DNA of 64,000 bases from Actinoallomurus purpureus. GTDB lineage: Bacteria > Actinomycetota > Actinomycetes > Streptosporangiales > Streptosporangiaceae. The DNA is taken from contig NZ_JAMXMY010000020.1 of the NCBI RefSeq assembly GCF_024055795.1, positions 141,922-205,921 on the forward strand, read 5' to 3'. Numbering within the stretch: the first letter of the stretch is position 1; each line of letters starts with the position of its first letter. The notes under the pieces were generated by a model. The model searched no databases. It saw only the letters and a program-made list of their open reading frames with translations, and had not been told where the DNA came from. Shown here piece after piece: positions 50,579 through 59,164 of the stretch. A program made the translations under genes and the position numbers.

Positions 50579-52057
50579 TCAGGCGTTGCGCCCGCTGAGC
50601 CAGCGGAGCAGGAGGCGGACGCCGTAGCCGGTCGCGCCGCGGGTGAGCTCGCCGTCGTCGGAGCCGGCGCGGGCCGGGCCGGCGACGTCAAGGTGTGCCC
50701 ACGCGCGCTTCCCGGTGAACTCCCGCAGGAACAGCGCCGCGACGATCGAACCCGCGCGGAAGCCGCCCCGGCCCATGTTCGCGACGTCGGCGACGTCGGA
50801 GTCGATGGCCTCGCGGTACTCGTCGGTCAGCGGCATCCGCCACAGCCGCTCGCCGCTGTCCTCGCCCGCGCCGAGCAGCTCGGCGGCGAGGGCGTCCTCG
50901 GTCGCGTACAGCGCGGCGTACCGCTGGCCCAGCGCGACCTTGGCCGCCCCGGTGAGCGTGGCGATGTCCACCAGCACGTCGGGGCCGAGCTCGGCGTCGG
51001 CGTAGGCGAGTACGTCGGCCAGGACCAGGCGTCCCTCCGCGTCGGTGTTGAGCACCTCGGAGGTGGTGCCGCCGTAGTGCCGGATGACGTCGCCGGGGCG
51101 CATCGCGGAGCCGGACGGGAGGTTCTCGGCGGCGGCGATCAGGCCGGTGACCCGGACCGGCGCGCGCAGGGCCCGCAGCGCGGTCATGACCCCGATGACC
51201 GCCGCACCGCCCGCCATGTCGGTCTTCATGGCCTTCATGCTCTCGTTCGGCTTCAGCGACAGCCCGCCGGAGTCGAACGTGATGCCCTTGCCGACGAGCA
51301 CGACGTGCCGGACGGAGGCGCCATCGGTCGCCTCCGGCTCGTACGTCAGCTCGATCAGGCGCGGCGGCCGGGCCGATCCGGAGCCGACGGCGACGAGCCC
51401 GCCGAAGCCCTCGGCGCGCAGCTCCCGCTCGTCGCGGACGCGTACGGTGAGCCCGGTCTCGGCGGCGAGCCGTTCGGCCTGCTCGGCCAGCCAGTGCGGG
51501 GTCTTCTCCAGCGACGGCGTGTTCGCCAGGTCGCGGGCGACCGTAACGGCGCCGGCGACGACGGAGCCGCGCTCGACCGCGGCCTCGGCGTCGGTCAGGA
51601 GAGTGATCGTCTCGGCGGCCGGTCTCTTCGCCGGGCCGCCGACGCGGAAATCGTACGAGGCCAGCAGCAGGCCTTCCACGAACGCCGCGATGGCCTCGTC
51701 ATCGGAACCGGACGGCGCGGCGGCGGCGAGGTGCGCGCGGCCCCGCCCGCTCCGCGCGAGGGCCGCGCCCGCTCGGCGCAACGCCGCCGGGGAGCCGTCC
51801 CCGACGCCGTACAGCAACAGGTCGGTGATGCCGTCTCCCAGCCGGAGCGGGGCACCGACGATCTCGCCCGGGCCACCCTTCGCCTCCTCGTGGGCGAGCA
51901 GGTCGGCCGCACCGAGGGCGAACAGGCCGGCCATTTCCTCCGCGTAGGCCGGGTCGATCTCCGGACCGGCCTGGACGGGCACCGCGACGACCTTGGCGGT
52001 CGTGGCGATGTCCCAGATGGTGCCGTTGACGGTGCGCAGTTGGGTGTTGACCGGCAA
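50579..52057 (-). CDS. pepA: Leucyl aminopeptidase (M17)
   Basis: 492-residue cytosolic metallo-aminopeptidase. The M17 signature NTDAEGRLVLADVLAYADAE (about residues 345-365) and metal/catalytic segments LVGKGITFDSGGLSLKP and MKTDMAGGAAVIGVM are intact. TTG 52057 is chosen because AGGAGAGG precedes it at correct spacing. A terminator separates it from the DUF3117 gene upstream. Housekeeping peptide turnover. Confidence 0.94.
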   Translation of the reverse strand: MPVNTQLRTVNGTIWDIATTAKVVAVPVQAGPEIDPAYAEEMAGLFALGAADLLAHEEAKGGPGEIVGAPLRLGDGITDLLLYGVGDGSPAALRRAGAALARSGRGRAHLAAAAPSGSDDEAIAAFVEGLLLASYDFRVGGPAKRPAAETITLLTDAEAAVERGSVVAGAVTVARDLANTPSLEKTPHWLAEQAERLAAETGLTVRVRDERELRAEGFGGLVAVGSGSARPPRLIELTYEPEATDGASVRHVVLVGKGITFDSGGLSLKPNESMKAMKTDMAGGAAVIGVMTALRALRAPVRVTGLIAAAENLPSGSAMRPGDVIRHYGGTTSEVLNTDAEGRLVLADVLAYADAELGPDVLVDIATLTGAAKVALGQRYAALYATEDALAAELLGAGEDSGERLWRMPLTDEYREAIDSDVADVANMGRGGFRAGSIVAALFLREFTGKRAWAHLDVAGPARAGSDDGELTRGATGYGVRLLLRWLSGRNA

Positions 52058-52079
52058 GACCTCTCCTGTAGGGACAGCG

Positions 52080-52107
52080 AGGCCCCGGCGTCCGTCCGCC
52101 GGGGCCT
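52080..52107 (-). terminator. Hairpin terminator after DUF3117 gene
   Basis: AGGCCCCGGCG (52080-52090) and CGCCGGGGCCT (52097-52107) are exact 11-bp complements around six bases, 34 bp after the DUF3117 stop and 22 bp before the pepA start. Confidence 0.65.
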
Positions 52108-52141
52108 TCACGAAACCTCAATGAGCGGGGTAACGCCGTTG

Positions 52142-52309
52142 TCAGCCGACGACGCCCTTCAGCGCGTCCCCGAGTTCGCCTGCCTCGTCCGCCGACAGTT
52201 CGACAACGAGCCGCCCGCCGCCTTCGAGCGGGACACGCATGACGATTCCGCGTCCCTCCTTGGTAACTTCGAGCGGACCATCGCCTGTCCGCGGCTTCAT
52301 CGCCGCCAT
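52142..52309 (-). CDS. DUF3117 small conserved actinobacterial protein
   Basis: 55-residue protein reading MAAMKPRTGDGPLEVTKEGR at its start and then VMRVPLEGGGRLVVELSADE. This is the DUF3117 family, a very short protein conserved through Actinobacteria. ATG 52309 follows GGAAGGGGA. Function is unknown. It lies head to tail with pepA but behind its own terminator. Confidence 0.9.
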   Translation of the reverse strand: MAAMKPRTGDGPLEVTKEGRGIVMRVPLEGGGRLVVELSADEAGELGDALKGVVG

Positions 52310-52651
52310 GCGTGCATCCCCTTCCTGCCTAGGGCCGCGTGGGGCCGCCGGGCTTCTTTGGCCGCTGACCCGCCTGCCGCATCAAGTCAACTGGTGGTGG
52401 TCCATTATCCCGTTTTCCGGGCGCTAAGTGGTAACGATCAGCTTCGAGATCATGCTGAGGCCCCCCGATCGGCCGTCTCCATGGTCGGCGGGGAGCCCGC
52501 TTCCGGGCCGGAGTACCCGCCCGCGCACCCGATATCTTTGCCCTCCGGGCGGCGCGGCTCTTGCCCGGAGCCTCCGGCTTCGTCGATCGTTTCCCTGGAG
52601 GACCGGACGACGGAACGCCCCGGTGCCGGGCGTCGGCGAAGGAGTCTGAAC
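52310..52651. other. Divergent intergenic region, DUF3117 and enoyl-CoA hydratase
   Basis: No gene recognised in these 342 bases. On the minus strand GATAAT (52409-52404) is a good -10 candidate for the DUF3117 gene, leaving a leader of about 90 bases. GAAGGAG just before 52652 is the ribosome site of the hydratase gene. Confidence 0.5.
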
Positions 52652-53437
52652 GTGACGGAGAGCGTGCTGTACGACCTTGCGAACGGCGTTGCGACGATCA
52701 CCCTGAACCGTCCGGACGCGATGAACTCCCTGACCGCGGAGACCAAGATCGCGCTGCGGGCGGCGGTGGAGCGCGCGCGCGACGACGACGCCGTACGGGC
52801 GGTGCTCCTCACCGGGAACGGCCGGGCGTTCAGCGCCGGGCAGGACCTGCGGGAGCACGCCGCCAACCTGGAGGCGGGCAAGGGCCTGGACGGCACGCTG
52901 CAGGACCACTACAACCCGACCGTGCTGGCGCTCGCCCGGATGCCCAAGCCCGTGGTCGCCGCCGTGGGCGGCGTCGCGGCGGGCGCCGGGTTCTCCCTCG
53001 CCCTGGCGTGCGACTTCCGGATCGCGTCGGAGAAGGCGTCGTTCGCGACGGCGTTCACCCGGATCGGCCTGGCGCCGGACAGCGGCCTGTCGTGGACGCT
53101 GCAGCGGCTGGTGGGCCGCGCGAAGGCCACGGAGCTACTCCTGCTCGCCGAGCCCCTCCGTGCGGCGGAGGCCCTTGCGCTCGGCCTCGTGAACCGCGTG
53201 GTGCCGGCCGACGACCTCGCGGCGGAGGCGCGGGAGCTCGCGGTCCGGCTGGCCGCCGGCCCGACCGTGGCGTTCGGCGCGGTGAAGGCCGCCCTCGACC
53301 ACGCGGCCACCGCCGACCTGGCGGGCGCGCTGGCCAGAGAGGCCGAGTTGCAGGACGCCTGCGCCGCGACGGCCGACCACGCCAACGCCACCAAGGCCTT
53401 CCTCAAGAAGGAACGGCCCGCCTTCCAAGGCCGCTGA
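52652..53437 (+). CDS. Enoyl-CoA hydratase/isomerase (PaaG-like)
   Basis: 261-residue crotonase-fold enzyme. GNGRAFSAGQDLREHA and GGVAAGAGFSLALACDFRIA form the CoA oxyanion hole; TRIGLAPDSGLSWTLQRLVG carries an Asp/Ser arrangement like PaaG-type isomerases rather than the two-Glu hydratases. GTG 52652 follows GAAGGAG. It stands alone, with no phenylacetate or beta-oxidation genes near, so the exact substrate is open. Confidence 0.88.
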   Translation: MTESVLYDLANGVATITLNRPDAMNSLTAETKIALRAAVERARDDDAVRAVLLTGNGRAFSAGQDLREHAANLEAGKGLDGTLQDHYNPTVLALARMPKPVVAAVGGVAAGAGFSLALACDFRIASEKASFATAFTRIGLAPDSGLSWTLQRLVGRAKATELLLLAEPLRAAEALALGLVNRVVPADDLAAEARELAVRLAAGPTVAFGAVKAALDHAATADLAGALAREAELQDACAATADHANATKAFLKKERPAFQGR

Positions 53438-53572
53438 CGGCGCTCGGGGGTGTGAAGGAGATCTCCGGTGAGGCGACCGACCGGGCCGGCCGTCGCGGCG
53501 TCGCGCTGAGCCGGGCCGGTACCGGGACGGACGCCGCGCCCTCGCCCGGTGGCCCGGGGCACTGATCGCGCG

Positions 53573-53606
53573 GCCGGACGCCGGGTCCGGGGACCCGGCG
53601 TCCGGC
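53573..53606. terminator. Perfect 16-bp-arm bidirectional terminator
   Basis: Sixteen bases from 53573 are mirrored exactly by 53591-53606 around GG, one of the longest perfect dyads in the window. It sits 5 bp after the GH20 stop and between two convergent genes. Confidence 0.75.
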
Positions 53607-53611
53607 GGCGG

Positions 53612-55546
53612 TCAGCCTCGGTACAGGTCGAGTTCGGCGACCGAGGCGTAGGTGTTCTTCGGACCGTGCTCGCTCAGCACCCGGAACCGGACGTACCGCC
53701 CCGTGACCGGCGTGAACGGGACGGTGGTCTCCAGCTGGGTGTCGGGCAGCTCACCCTTGGCGACCGGCTCGCCCCAGTGCCGCCCGTCGGCGCTCACGTA
53801 CAGCTCGTAGGAGGCGACGCGGCCGTCGATCCCGCCGTCCTGCCGGGGCATGGAGCGGAACGCGCCGAGCCGCTGCGTCGCGCCGGTGTCGATGGTGATC
53901 TCCTGCGGGAGCGCCGCCGACCAGTCGCTGTGCCAGATCGTGTACGGATCGTTGTCGAAGGCATTGGTGGCCGCGCCGTTCTCGTGCGCGCTCTCCTGGC
54001 TGGAGGCCGACACGAGCTTCCAGCCCTTCTGGGACAGCGCCGGGCGGTCGTCGGGGAGACTCACCTGGTCGTACCGGTCGAGGAACGCCTTGAAGTCACC
54101 GTCGCGCGGCGCGCCCCACGTACGGTCGGCGAGCGCGGCGACCGGGCGGCGGGCGAAGAAGTCGAACCACTCCGGCGGGTTCTGCTCGGCCTTGTCCGAC
54201 CAGCGGGAGATCTTGTAGCCGTGGATGCCGGGGGCGGCGGCGAAGTCGTACTCGCCGTAGATGTGGCGCGGGTCGGCGTAGCCGTAGCCGCCGGGCGAGG
54301 TGGAGAAGCCGGGTGAGACGTACAGGTGGCCGTCCTGGCTGCCGACCACCTGGTAGCCGGCCTGGGCACGGGCGAGCGGGCTGCTGAGCCACTCGTTGAC
54401 CTGAATGTCCTTGTTCGCCTCGACGCCGTGCGCCTGCTTGTAGTCCCACCACTGCCACAGCTGCGTGGTCTTGCCGTGCGCGCGGACCTGCTGGTCCAGC
54501 TCGTTGGCGAAGGCGGTGAAGACGTCACCGGGCGCGGCGTACCCATTGGCCTTCTGGTAGGCGACGAGCTCGGGGCAGGCGTTCTTGGCCGGGTCCAGAG
54601 GGATCTCGTCGCCGCCGATGTGGAAGTACGGCCCGTCGAAGATCGGGATGATGTCGTCGAGGAGCTCGTGGATGAACGTCCGGGTGTGCTCCTTGGTGAC
54701 GTCGAGGGTCCAGCCGCCCGCGTCGTGGCCCTCCCATCCGGTGTTCGGCTTGGACAGGGAGTCGCAGGTGAAGGCGAGGCTCGGGTCGTACTTGCTGATC
54801 GCCACGGAGTGGGCGGGCAGGTCGATCTCCGGGACGATCGTCACGTGGTAGCGGCGGGCGTAGTCCTGCAGGTCGCGCAGCTCACGCCGGCTGTAGTGCT
54901 CCTTGGAAGTCAGCCCGGGGAACCGCTTGCTCTCGACGCGGAAGCCGTTCCAGTCCGACAGGTGCAGGTGGAACAGGTTCAGCTTGTACCAGGCCATCCG
55001 CCGGATCTGCTGCTTGAGGTAGGAGACCGGGAAGAACTTGCGGCCGACGTCGAGCATCTGCCCGCGCTCGGGCAGGTTCGGCCAGTCGCGCGCGTCGCCC
55101 CGGGGGATCGATCCGGCCTTCAGCGCCTGCAGGATCGTCCGCGTGCCGTAGAAGACGCCGGTCTCGGTGCGGGCGCGCACGCCGACCGTGTCGCCGACCT
55201 GGAGCGCGTACCCCTGGTCGCCGAGCGGCTGGTCGGCGGAGCCGAGCGACAGGACGACGTCGCCGGTACGGGACCGGCCTGCCGTGACCGGTGCTCGTAC
55301 GCCCGACTCGGCGCGCAGTTCGCTCGCGAATCGGGTGGCGAGGGCGCGCAGCCGGGGCTGGGCGACAACGATCCGGCTTCCGGGACGCGGCCGCCAGGCC
55401 CCGGTCGCTCCGTGCCACTCGCGCAGGCTGGGCACGGTCACGGGGGGCGGATTCGCCGCGGCCCTCGGCTCTGCGCTCCCGGGCCCGACGGGCGCGAGGG
55501 CCCCGGCGAGGACGACCCCTGTCAGTGTTCCGACGAACCGGCGCAC
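53612..55546 (-). CDS. Secreted beta-N-acetylhexosaminidase (GH20) with F5/8-type CBM
   Basis: 644-residue exported glycosidase. After a signal peptide (about 1-26) come the GH20b domain (about 45-165), the GH20 barrel (about 165-500) with GWTLDVTKEHTRTFIHELLD and the catalytic Asp-Glu in FHIGGDEIPLDP, and a C-terminal discoidin/CBM32-like sandwich (about 510-644; NAFDNDPYTIWHSDWSAALP, VTGRYVRFRVLSEHG). It releases terminal GlcNAc/GalNAc from chitin or glycans. GTG 55546 follows GGAGG. It could recycle an N-acetylhexosamine polymer such as the one predicted at 42.7-50 kb; that link is inference. Confidence 0.92.
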   Translation of the reverse strand: MRRFVGTLTGVVLAGALAPVGPGSAEPRAAANPPPVTVPSLREWHGATGAWRPRPGSRIVVAQPRLRALATRFASELRAESGVRAPVTAGRSRTGDVVLSLGSADQPLGDQGYALQVGDTVGVRARTETGVFYGTRTILQALKAGSIPRGDARDWPNLPERGQMLDVGRKFFPVSYLKQQIRRMAWYKLNLFHLHLSDWNGFRVESKRFPGLTSKEHYSRRELRDLQDYARRYHVTIVPEIDLPAHSVAISKYDPSLAFTCDSLSKPNTGWEGHDAGGWTLDVTKEHTRTFIHELLDDIIPIFDGPYFHIGGDEIPLDPAKNACPELVAYQKANGYAAPGDVFTAFANELDQQVRAHGKTTQLWQWWDYKQAHGVEANKDIQVNEWLSSPLARAQAGYQVVGSQDGHLYVSPGFSTSPGGYGYADPRHIYGEYDFAAAPGIHGYKISRWSDKAEQNPPEWFDFFARRPVAALADRTWGAPRDGDFKAFLDRYDQVSLPDDRPALSQKGWKLVSASSQESAHENGAATNAFDNDPYTIWHSDWSAALPQEITIDTGATQRLGAFRSMPRQDGGIDGRVASYELYVSADGRHWGEPVAKGELPDTQLETTVPFTPVTGRYVRFRVLSEHGPKNTYASVAELDLYRG

Positions 55547-55774
55547 GGCACCGCCTCCACGACAAAGCGAGCACCCACCCCCGGAGATGCTCTTATGTGA
55601 TCGATTCCCGGGCATCGTAAGCACGTTTGCGCAATAGATCTAGATCTTGCCGACCATGGGCGAGTCGAGTATGCCGCCGTCCGAAACGCCGTACGCCCGC
55701 CGGACCAGGGACGATCCGGGATGAAGCGTCGAGGCGTCGTGGCCGGTTCCGTCACTCGCCCGGCCGGGAGGCGT

Positions 55775-55780
55775 TAGCGT
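55775..55780 (+). promoter_or_regulatory. -10 element of leaderless NUDIX transcript
   Basis: TAGCGT is followed by seven bases and then GTG 55788. The GGGAGG further upstream is too far to act as a ribosome site, so a leaderless start is the simpler reading. Confidence 0.45.
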
Positions 55781-55787
55781 CGACATC

Positions 55788-56294
55788 GTGACCGAACGCG
55801 AATGGCTGTCGACCGAGGACTGGTACGCCTCGCTTCCCTCCGTGTACGTCGCGGCGGGCGGCCTCATCACCGACGCCGCCGGCCGGGTCCTGCTCGTCAA
55901 GCCGAACTACCGCCCGTACTGGCTCTTCCCCGGCGGCATCGTCGAGGACGGCGAGGCGCCGCATCTCGGGTGCGAACGCGAGGTGCTCGAGGAGGTCGGG
56001 CTGAACCTCGCGGCGGGACGTCTCCTCGTCGCCGACTGGGTACCGGCCGACGGCACGCGTCCGCGCCCGAGCCTGTACTTCCTGTTCGACTGCGGCACGT
56101 ACGACGAGGACACGCCGATCCGGCTGCAGGAGGAGGAGCTCGACGACCACGCGTTCGTGACCGTCGAGGAGGGCGCGGGCATGCTCGCCGCCACGGCGGC
56201 GATCCGCCTCAGGGCCGCCCTCGATGCCCGCCGGACCGGTGAGACGCGCTACCTCCCGGCGACACGGTCCGCCGACGCGGAGATCACGGGCTAG
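55788..56294 (+). CDS. NUDIX hydrolase
   Basis: 168-residue NUDIX hydrolase. The Nudix box is complete: GGIVEDGEAPHLGCEREVLE followed by EVGL (about residues 44-67), with the REVLEE metal ligands. It hydrolyses a nucleoside diphosphate linked to an unknown group. GTG 55788 appears to be leaderless. Divergent from GH20 and not obviously coupled to any neighbour. Confidence 0.9.
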   Translation: MTEREWLSTEDWYASLPSVYVAAGGLITDAAGRVLLVKPNYRPYWLFPGGIVEDGEAPHLGCEREVLEEVGLNLAAGRLLVADWVPADGTRPRPSLYFLFDCGTYDEDTPIRLQEEELDDHAFVTVEEGAGMLAATAAIRLRAALDARRTGETRYLPATRSADAEITG

Positions 56295-56309
56295 CCGTCC
56301 ACCCTCCGC

Positions 56310-56395
56310 TCATCGGTCGACGGTGAGCTCGAACAGCCCATGCCGTACTCGGCGAGCATGCGGGCCCATCGCCGCCGCGGCTCGCGACCGGAGAG
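56310..56395 (-). pseudogene. MarR-family regulator, internally deleted remnant
   Basis: Two pieces of the MarR gene at 59.2-59.7 kb are found fused. RRRWARMLAEYGM (minus strand, about 56380-56339) matches RRRWARMLAEHGM near its N-terminus, and HGLFELTVDR-stop (56341-56310, another frame) matches its very end HRLFEVTVDR-stop. Everything between, including the winged helix, is missing. It is therefore a deletion remnant of a paralogous MarR gene that once lay divergent from the P450 at 56.5 kb. Confidence 0.75.
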
Positions 56396-56483
56396 GGGCA
56401 GGCCGCCGAACCACCAGTATGGACCCGACAGAAACCTCTACATAACCTTGACCGGTATCGACCGCCGATCGAGGGAGCGTTCA

Positions 56484-57743
56484 ATGGCCACGCCATCAGT
56501 GGTGCCCGACATCCTGTCCCCCGAATTCGCAGCAGACCCGTATTCGGCCTACCGGATGATGCTGGAAGAATTTCCCTTGATCAGGCAGGAGTCGAGCGGC
56601 GGTTACGTCATCTCACGCCACGAGGACGTGCAACGCGCCTTCCGGGACCCGGTCTTCACCACCGACAACTATGAGTGGCAGCTTGAGCCCGTGCACGGGC
56701 GGACCATTCTCCAGATGAGCGGCCGGGAGCACGCCGTGCACCGTGCGCTGGTGGCACCGGCGTTCCGCGGGAACGAACTGCAGGAGAAATTCCTCCCGGT
56801 CATCGAGCGCAACTCCCGCGACCTGATCGAGCGTTTCTCCGGCCGTGGAACCGTCGATCTGGTCGCGGAATTCTCCACGCGGTTCCCGATCAACGTCATC
56901 GCCGACATGCTGGGCCTGGACACGGCGGACCACGACCGGTTCCACCGGTGGTACACCGCCATCATCGCGGTCTTCGGCAACCTGGCGGGCGACCCGGAGG
57001 TGGCGGCGGCCGGCGAGCGGACCCGCCGGGAGCTGGGCGAATACCTCATTCCGATCATCCAGGAACGCCGGGCGAACCCGGGAGACGACCTGCTGTCGAC
57101 GCTCTGCGCCGCCGAGATCGACGGCACCCGGATGACCGACGACGACATACGGGCCTTCTGCAGCCTGCTGCTCGCCGCGGGCGGCGAGACCACCGACCGG
57201 GCCATCTCCGGCCTCTTCCGGAACCTCCTCCAACACCCCGACCAGCTCGCCGCCGTACGCCGCGACCGCACGCTCATTCCGAAGGCGTTCGCCGAGACGC
57301 TGCGGTACACCCCGCCGGTGCACATGGTCATCCGCCAGGTGGCCGAGGACGTCACCCTCAGCGGCGGCACGGTGCCGGTCGGCGGCACCGTCGTGTGCGC
57401 GGTCGGCGCCGCCAATCGCGACCCCCGGCGCTATGCCCACCCGGATGTGTTCGACGTCTTCCGCGACGACCTCGCGGCCTCGACCGCGTTCTCCGCAGCG
57501 GCCGACCACCTGGCCTTCGCCCTCGGGCGTCACTTCTGCGTCGGCGCCATGCTGGCCAGGACCGAGGTCGAGGTGGCGGCGAACCAGCTGCTGGACGCCA
57601 TGGACGACATCGCGTTCCGGGACGAGGCCGCGCCGGCCGAGCAGGGGGTGTTCACCCGGGGTCTCGTGACGCTGCCCCTGGAGTTCCGCCCGGCGGCGGC
57701 CGGCTCCTCTTCGCCGGTGGAGGCGCCGCGCGCCACCGGCTGA
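56484..57743 (+). CDS. Cytochrome P450, canonical
   Basis: 419-residue soluble bacterial P450. I-helix LLLAAGGETTDRAI holds the acid-alcohol pair (Glu-Thr, about 235), ETLR is the K-helix ExxR, and FALGRHFCVG is the heme loop with the Cys thiolate (about 353). ATG 56484 follows GAGGGAG. Its TGA directly abuts the stop of the convergent P450. No ferredoxin or reductase gene is near. Substrate unknown. Confidence 0.93.
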   Translation: MATPSVVPDILSPEFAADPYSAYRMMLEEFPLIRQESSGGYVISRHEDVQRAFRDPVFTTDNYEWQLEPVHGRTILQMSGREHAVHRALVAPAFRGNELQEKFLPVIERNSRDLIERFSGRGTVDLVAEFSTRFPINVIADMLGLDTADHDRFHRWYTAIIAVFGNLAGDPEVAAAGERTRRELGEYLIPIIQERRANPGDDLLSTLCAAEIDGTRMTDDDIRAFCSLLLAAGGETTDRAISGLFRNLLQHPDQLAAVRRDRTLIPKAFAETLRYTPPVHMVIRQVAEDVTLSGGTVPVGGTVVCAVGAANRDPRRYAHPDVFDVFRDDLAASTAFSAAADHLAFALGRHFCVGAMLARTEVEVAANQLLDAMDDIAFRDEAAPAEQGVFTRGLVTLPLEFRPAAAGSSSPVEAPRATG

Positions 57744-59003
57744 TCAGCCGGAGACGTACGACGGGGTGAATTTCACCGGCAGTGCGACCAGGCCGCGCAT
57801 CCAGACGGACGGCGACCACTCCAGGTCCTCGATGCTCACCGCCAGCAGCACGTCCGGCAGCCGGTCCAGGAGCACCTCGACCGCGGCCCGGCAGATCACC
57901 TCGGCGAGCTCCGGCGCCGGATACGGGCACCGGTGCTCACCGTGGCTGAACGACATCATGGCCTGGTTGCCGGTCGTGACGGCCGCGGGCTCGGGCCGTA
58001 CCTGCGGGTCGCTGTTGGCCGCCGCCAGGCCCAGGACGAGCAGGTCACCGGTCTTGATCTTCTGCCCGCCGAGCTGTACCGGCCGGGTTGCCCAGCGGCC
58101 CAGGTAGTTCTGCGTGGGGGTGTCCTCCCACAGCACCTCGTTGAGCGCCTGGCCGACGCTGTGGCGGCCACCCGTGATGCTCACGGCGAACCGGTCCTCG
58201 GTCAGCATCAGCCGGACGGTGTTGCCGATCCAGTACGCCATCGGCTGCTGGGCGGCGGTCATCACCAGGACCAGGTCCGAGATGAGCTGCTCTTCCGTCA
58301 GGCCGTGGTTCAGCATGTGCGAGACGAAGTCCGGGCCCGGCCACTCACGCTTGTGCGCCACCAGCCGTTGCATGGTCGCGCAGATGCCCTGGTACGCGTC
58401 GAGCGCGCCCTCGTCGCCGTTGACCGTGGTCATCATGTCCCGCAGCAGGCCCGGCGTCTCCGCCTCCGGCAGGCCGAAGATCTTGGCGACCGCGAGCAGC
58501 GGCAGCGGGTGCGCGTACGCGGCCATCAGGTCGACCTCACCCGCCGCGACGAACGTGTCGATCAGGTCGTCCGCGATCCTCTCGGCCTGGTTCCGCAGGT
58601 CGAACTGGTCGACGGCGAACAGGCCGTCGCTGATCGCACCCGCCCGGCGCCGGTGCTCGTCGCCCTCCGCGAACAGCGTGGAGGGCTGAAAGCCGACGAA
58701 CGGCATCAGCGGCCAGTCGGACGGGATGTGCTCCCATTGGTTCCAGCGGCGGGAGTCACGGGCGAAGACTCCCGGGTTGCTCAGCACCTCATGGACCTCC
58801 CGGTAGCCGATCACGAACCAGGCCGGGATGTCTCCCTCGATCACCACGGGAACAACTGAGCCGTGCTCCTGTCGCATCTGGCGGTACAAGTCCGAGGGAT
58901 TCCGCAGAAATCTCGGCCCGTAAAGCGGTACGACGCCGGTGCGGGCGGGACAGCCTCCCGATGAGGCGTCGGCGAGGGTGGTGGCAGGCTCAGGGTCGGT
59001 CAT
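57744..59003 (-). CDS. Atypical cytochrome P450 lacking ExxR (CYP157-like)
   Basis: 419-residue P450 with the heme Cys in FSHGEHRCPYPAPELAE (about 385) but three departures from the norm. The K-helix reads NEVLWEDTP, with Trp where the invariant Arg of ExxR should be. The I-helix LVMTAAQQPMAYWIG lacks the acid-Thr pair. The heme loop has CPY instead of CxG. Loss of ExxR is known for the CYP157 family of Streptomyces, and pairing with a canonical P450 is also known there. ATG 59003 is the first start after the upstream gap. Oxygen activation by the standard route is doubtful. Confidence 0.88.
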   Translation of the reverse strand: MTDPEPATTLADASSGGCPARTGVVPLYGPRFLRNPSDLYRQMRQEHGSVVPVVIEGDIPAWFVIGYREVHEVLSNPGVFARDSRRWNQWEHIPSDWPLMPFVGFQPSTLFAEGDEHRRRAGAISDGLFAVDQFDLRNQAERIADDLIDTFVAAGEVDLMAAYAHPLPLLAVAKIFGLPEAETPGLLRDMMTTVNGDEGALDAYQGICATMQRLVAHKREWPGPDFVSHMLNHGLTEEQLISDLVLVMTAAQQPMAYWIGNTVRLMLTEDRFAVSITGGRHSVGQALNEVLWEDTPTQNYLGRWATRPVQLGGQKIKTGDLLVLGLAAANSDPQVRPEPAAVTTGNQAMMSFSHGEHRCPYPAPELAEVICRAAVEVLLDRLPDVLLAVSIEDLEWSPSVWMRGLVALPVKFTPSYVSG

Positions 59004-59026
59004 GGCCTTCTTCCACGATCGGTTAC

Positions 59027-59044
59027 GCCGGCGCACACGCCGGC
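59027..59044. repeat. GC-rich dyad between P450 and MarR genes
   Basis: GCCGGCG (59027-59033) and CGCCGGC (59038-59044) flank CACA, 24 bp upstream of the atypical P450 start. It may be an operator or simply a stem. Confidence 0.35.
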
Positions 59045-59164
59045 GAAATGTCACGGCACGTTCGCGGGAGACTACGCTCAAGATCCACCGAGGGCCAGTG
59101 TTCACGGCAGATCCCGTCGCCGCGCCGTGACGCACCGTCAAAAGCCACGGGCCCGGAGATCCGG

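Noticed and set aside
50528..52651. An apparent N-terminal extension of the enoyl-CoA hydratase by about 700 residues
   Set aside because: It is antisense to pepA and DUF3117. The hydratase has its own GTG and ribosome site at 52652.
56484..59003. A conservon (roadblock/DUF742/GTPase/P450) around the CYP157-like gene
   Set aside because: No roadblock, DUF742, GTPase or sensor-kinase gene is present in the neighbouring sequence.
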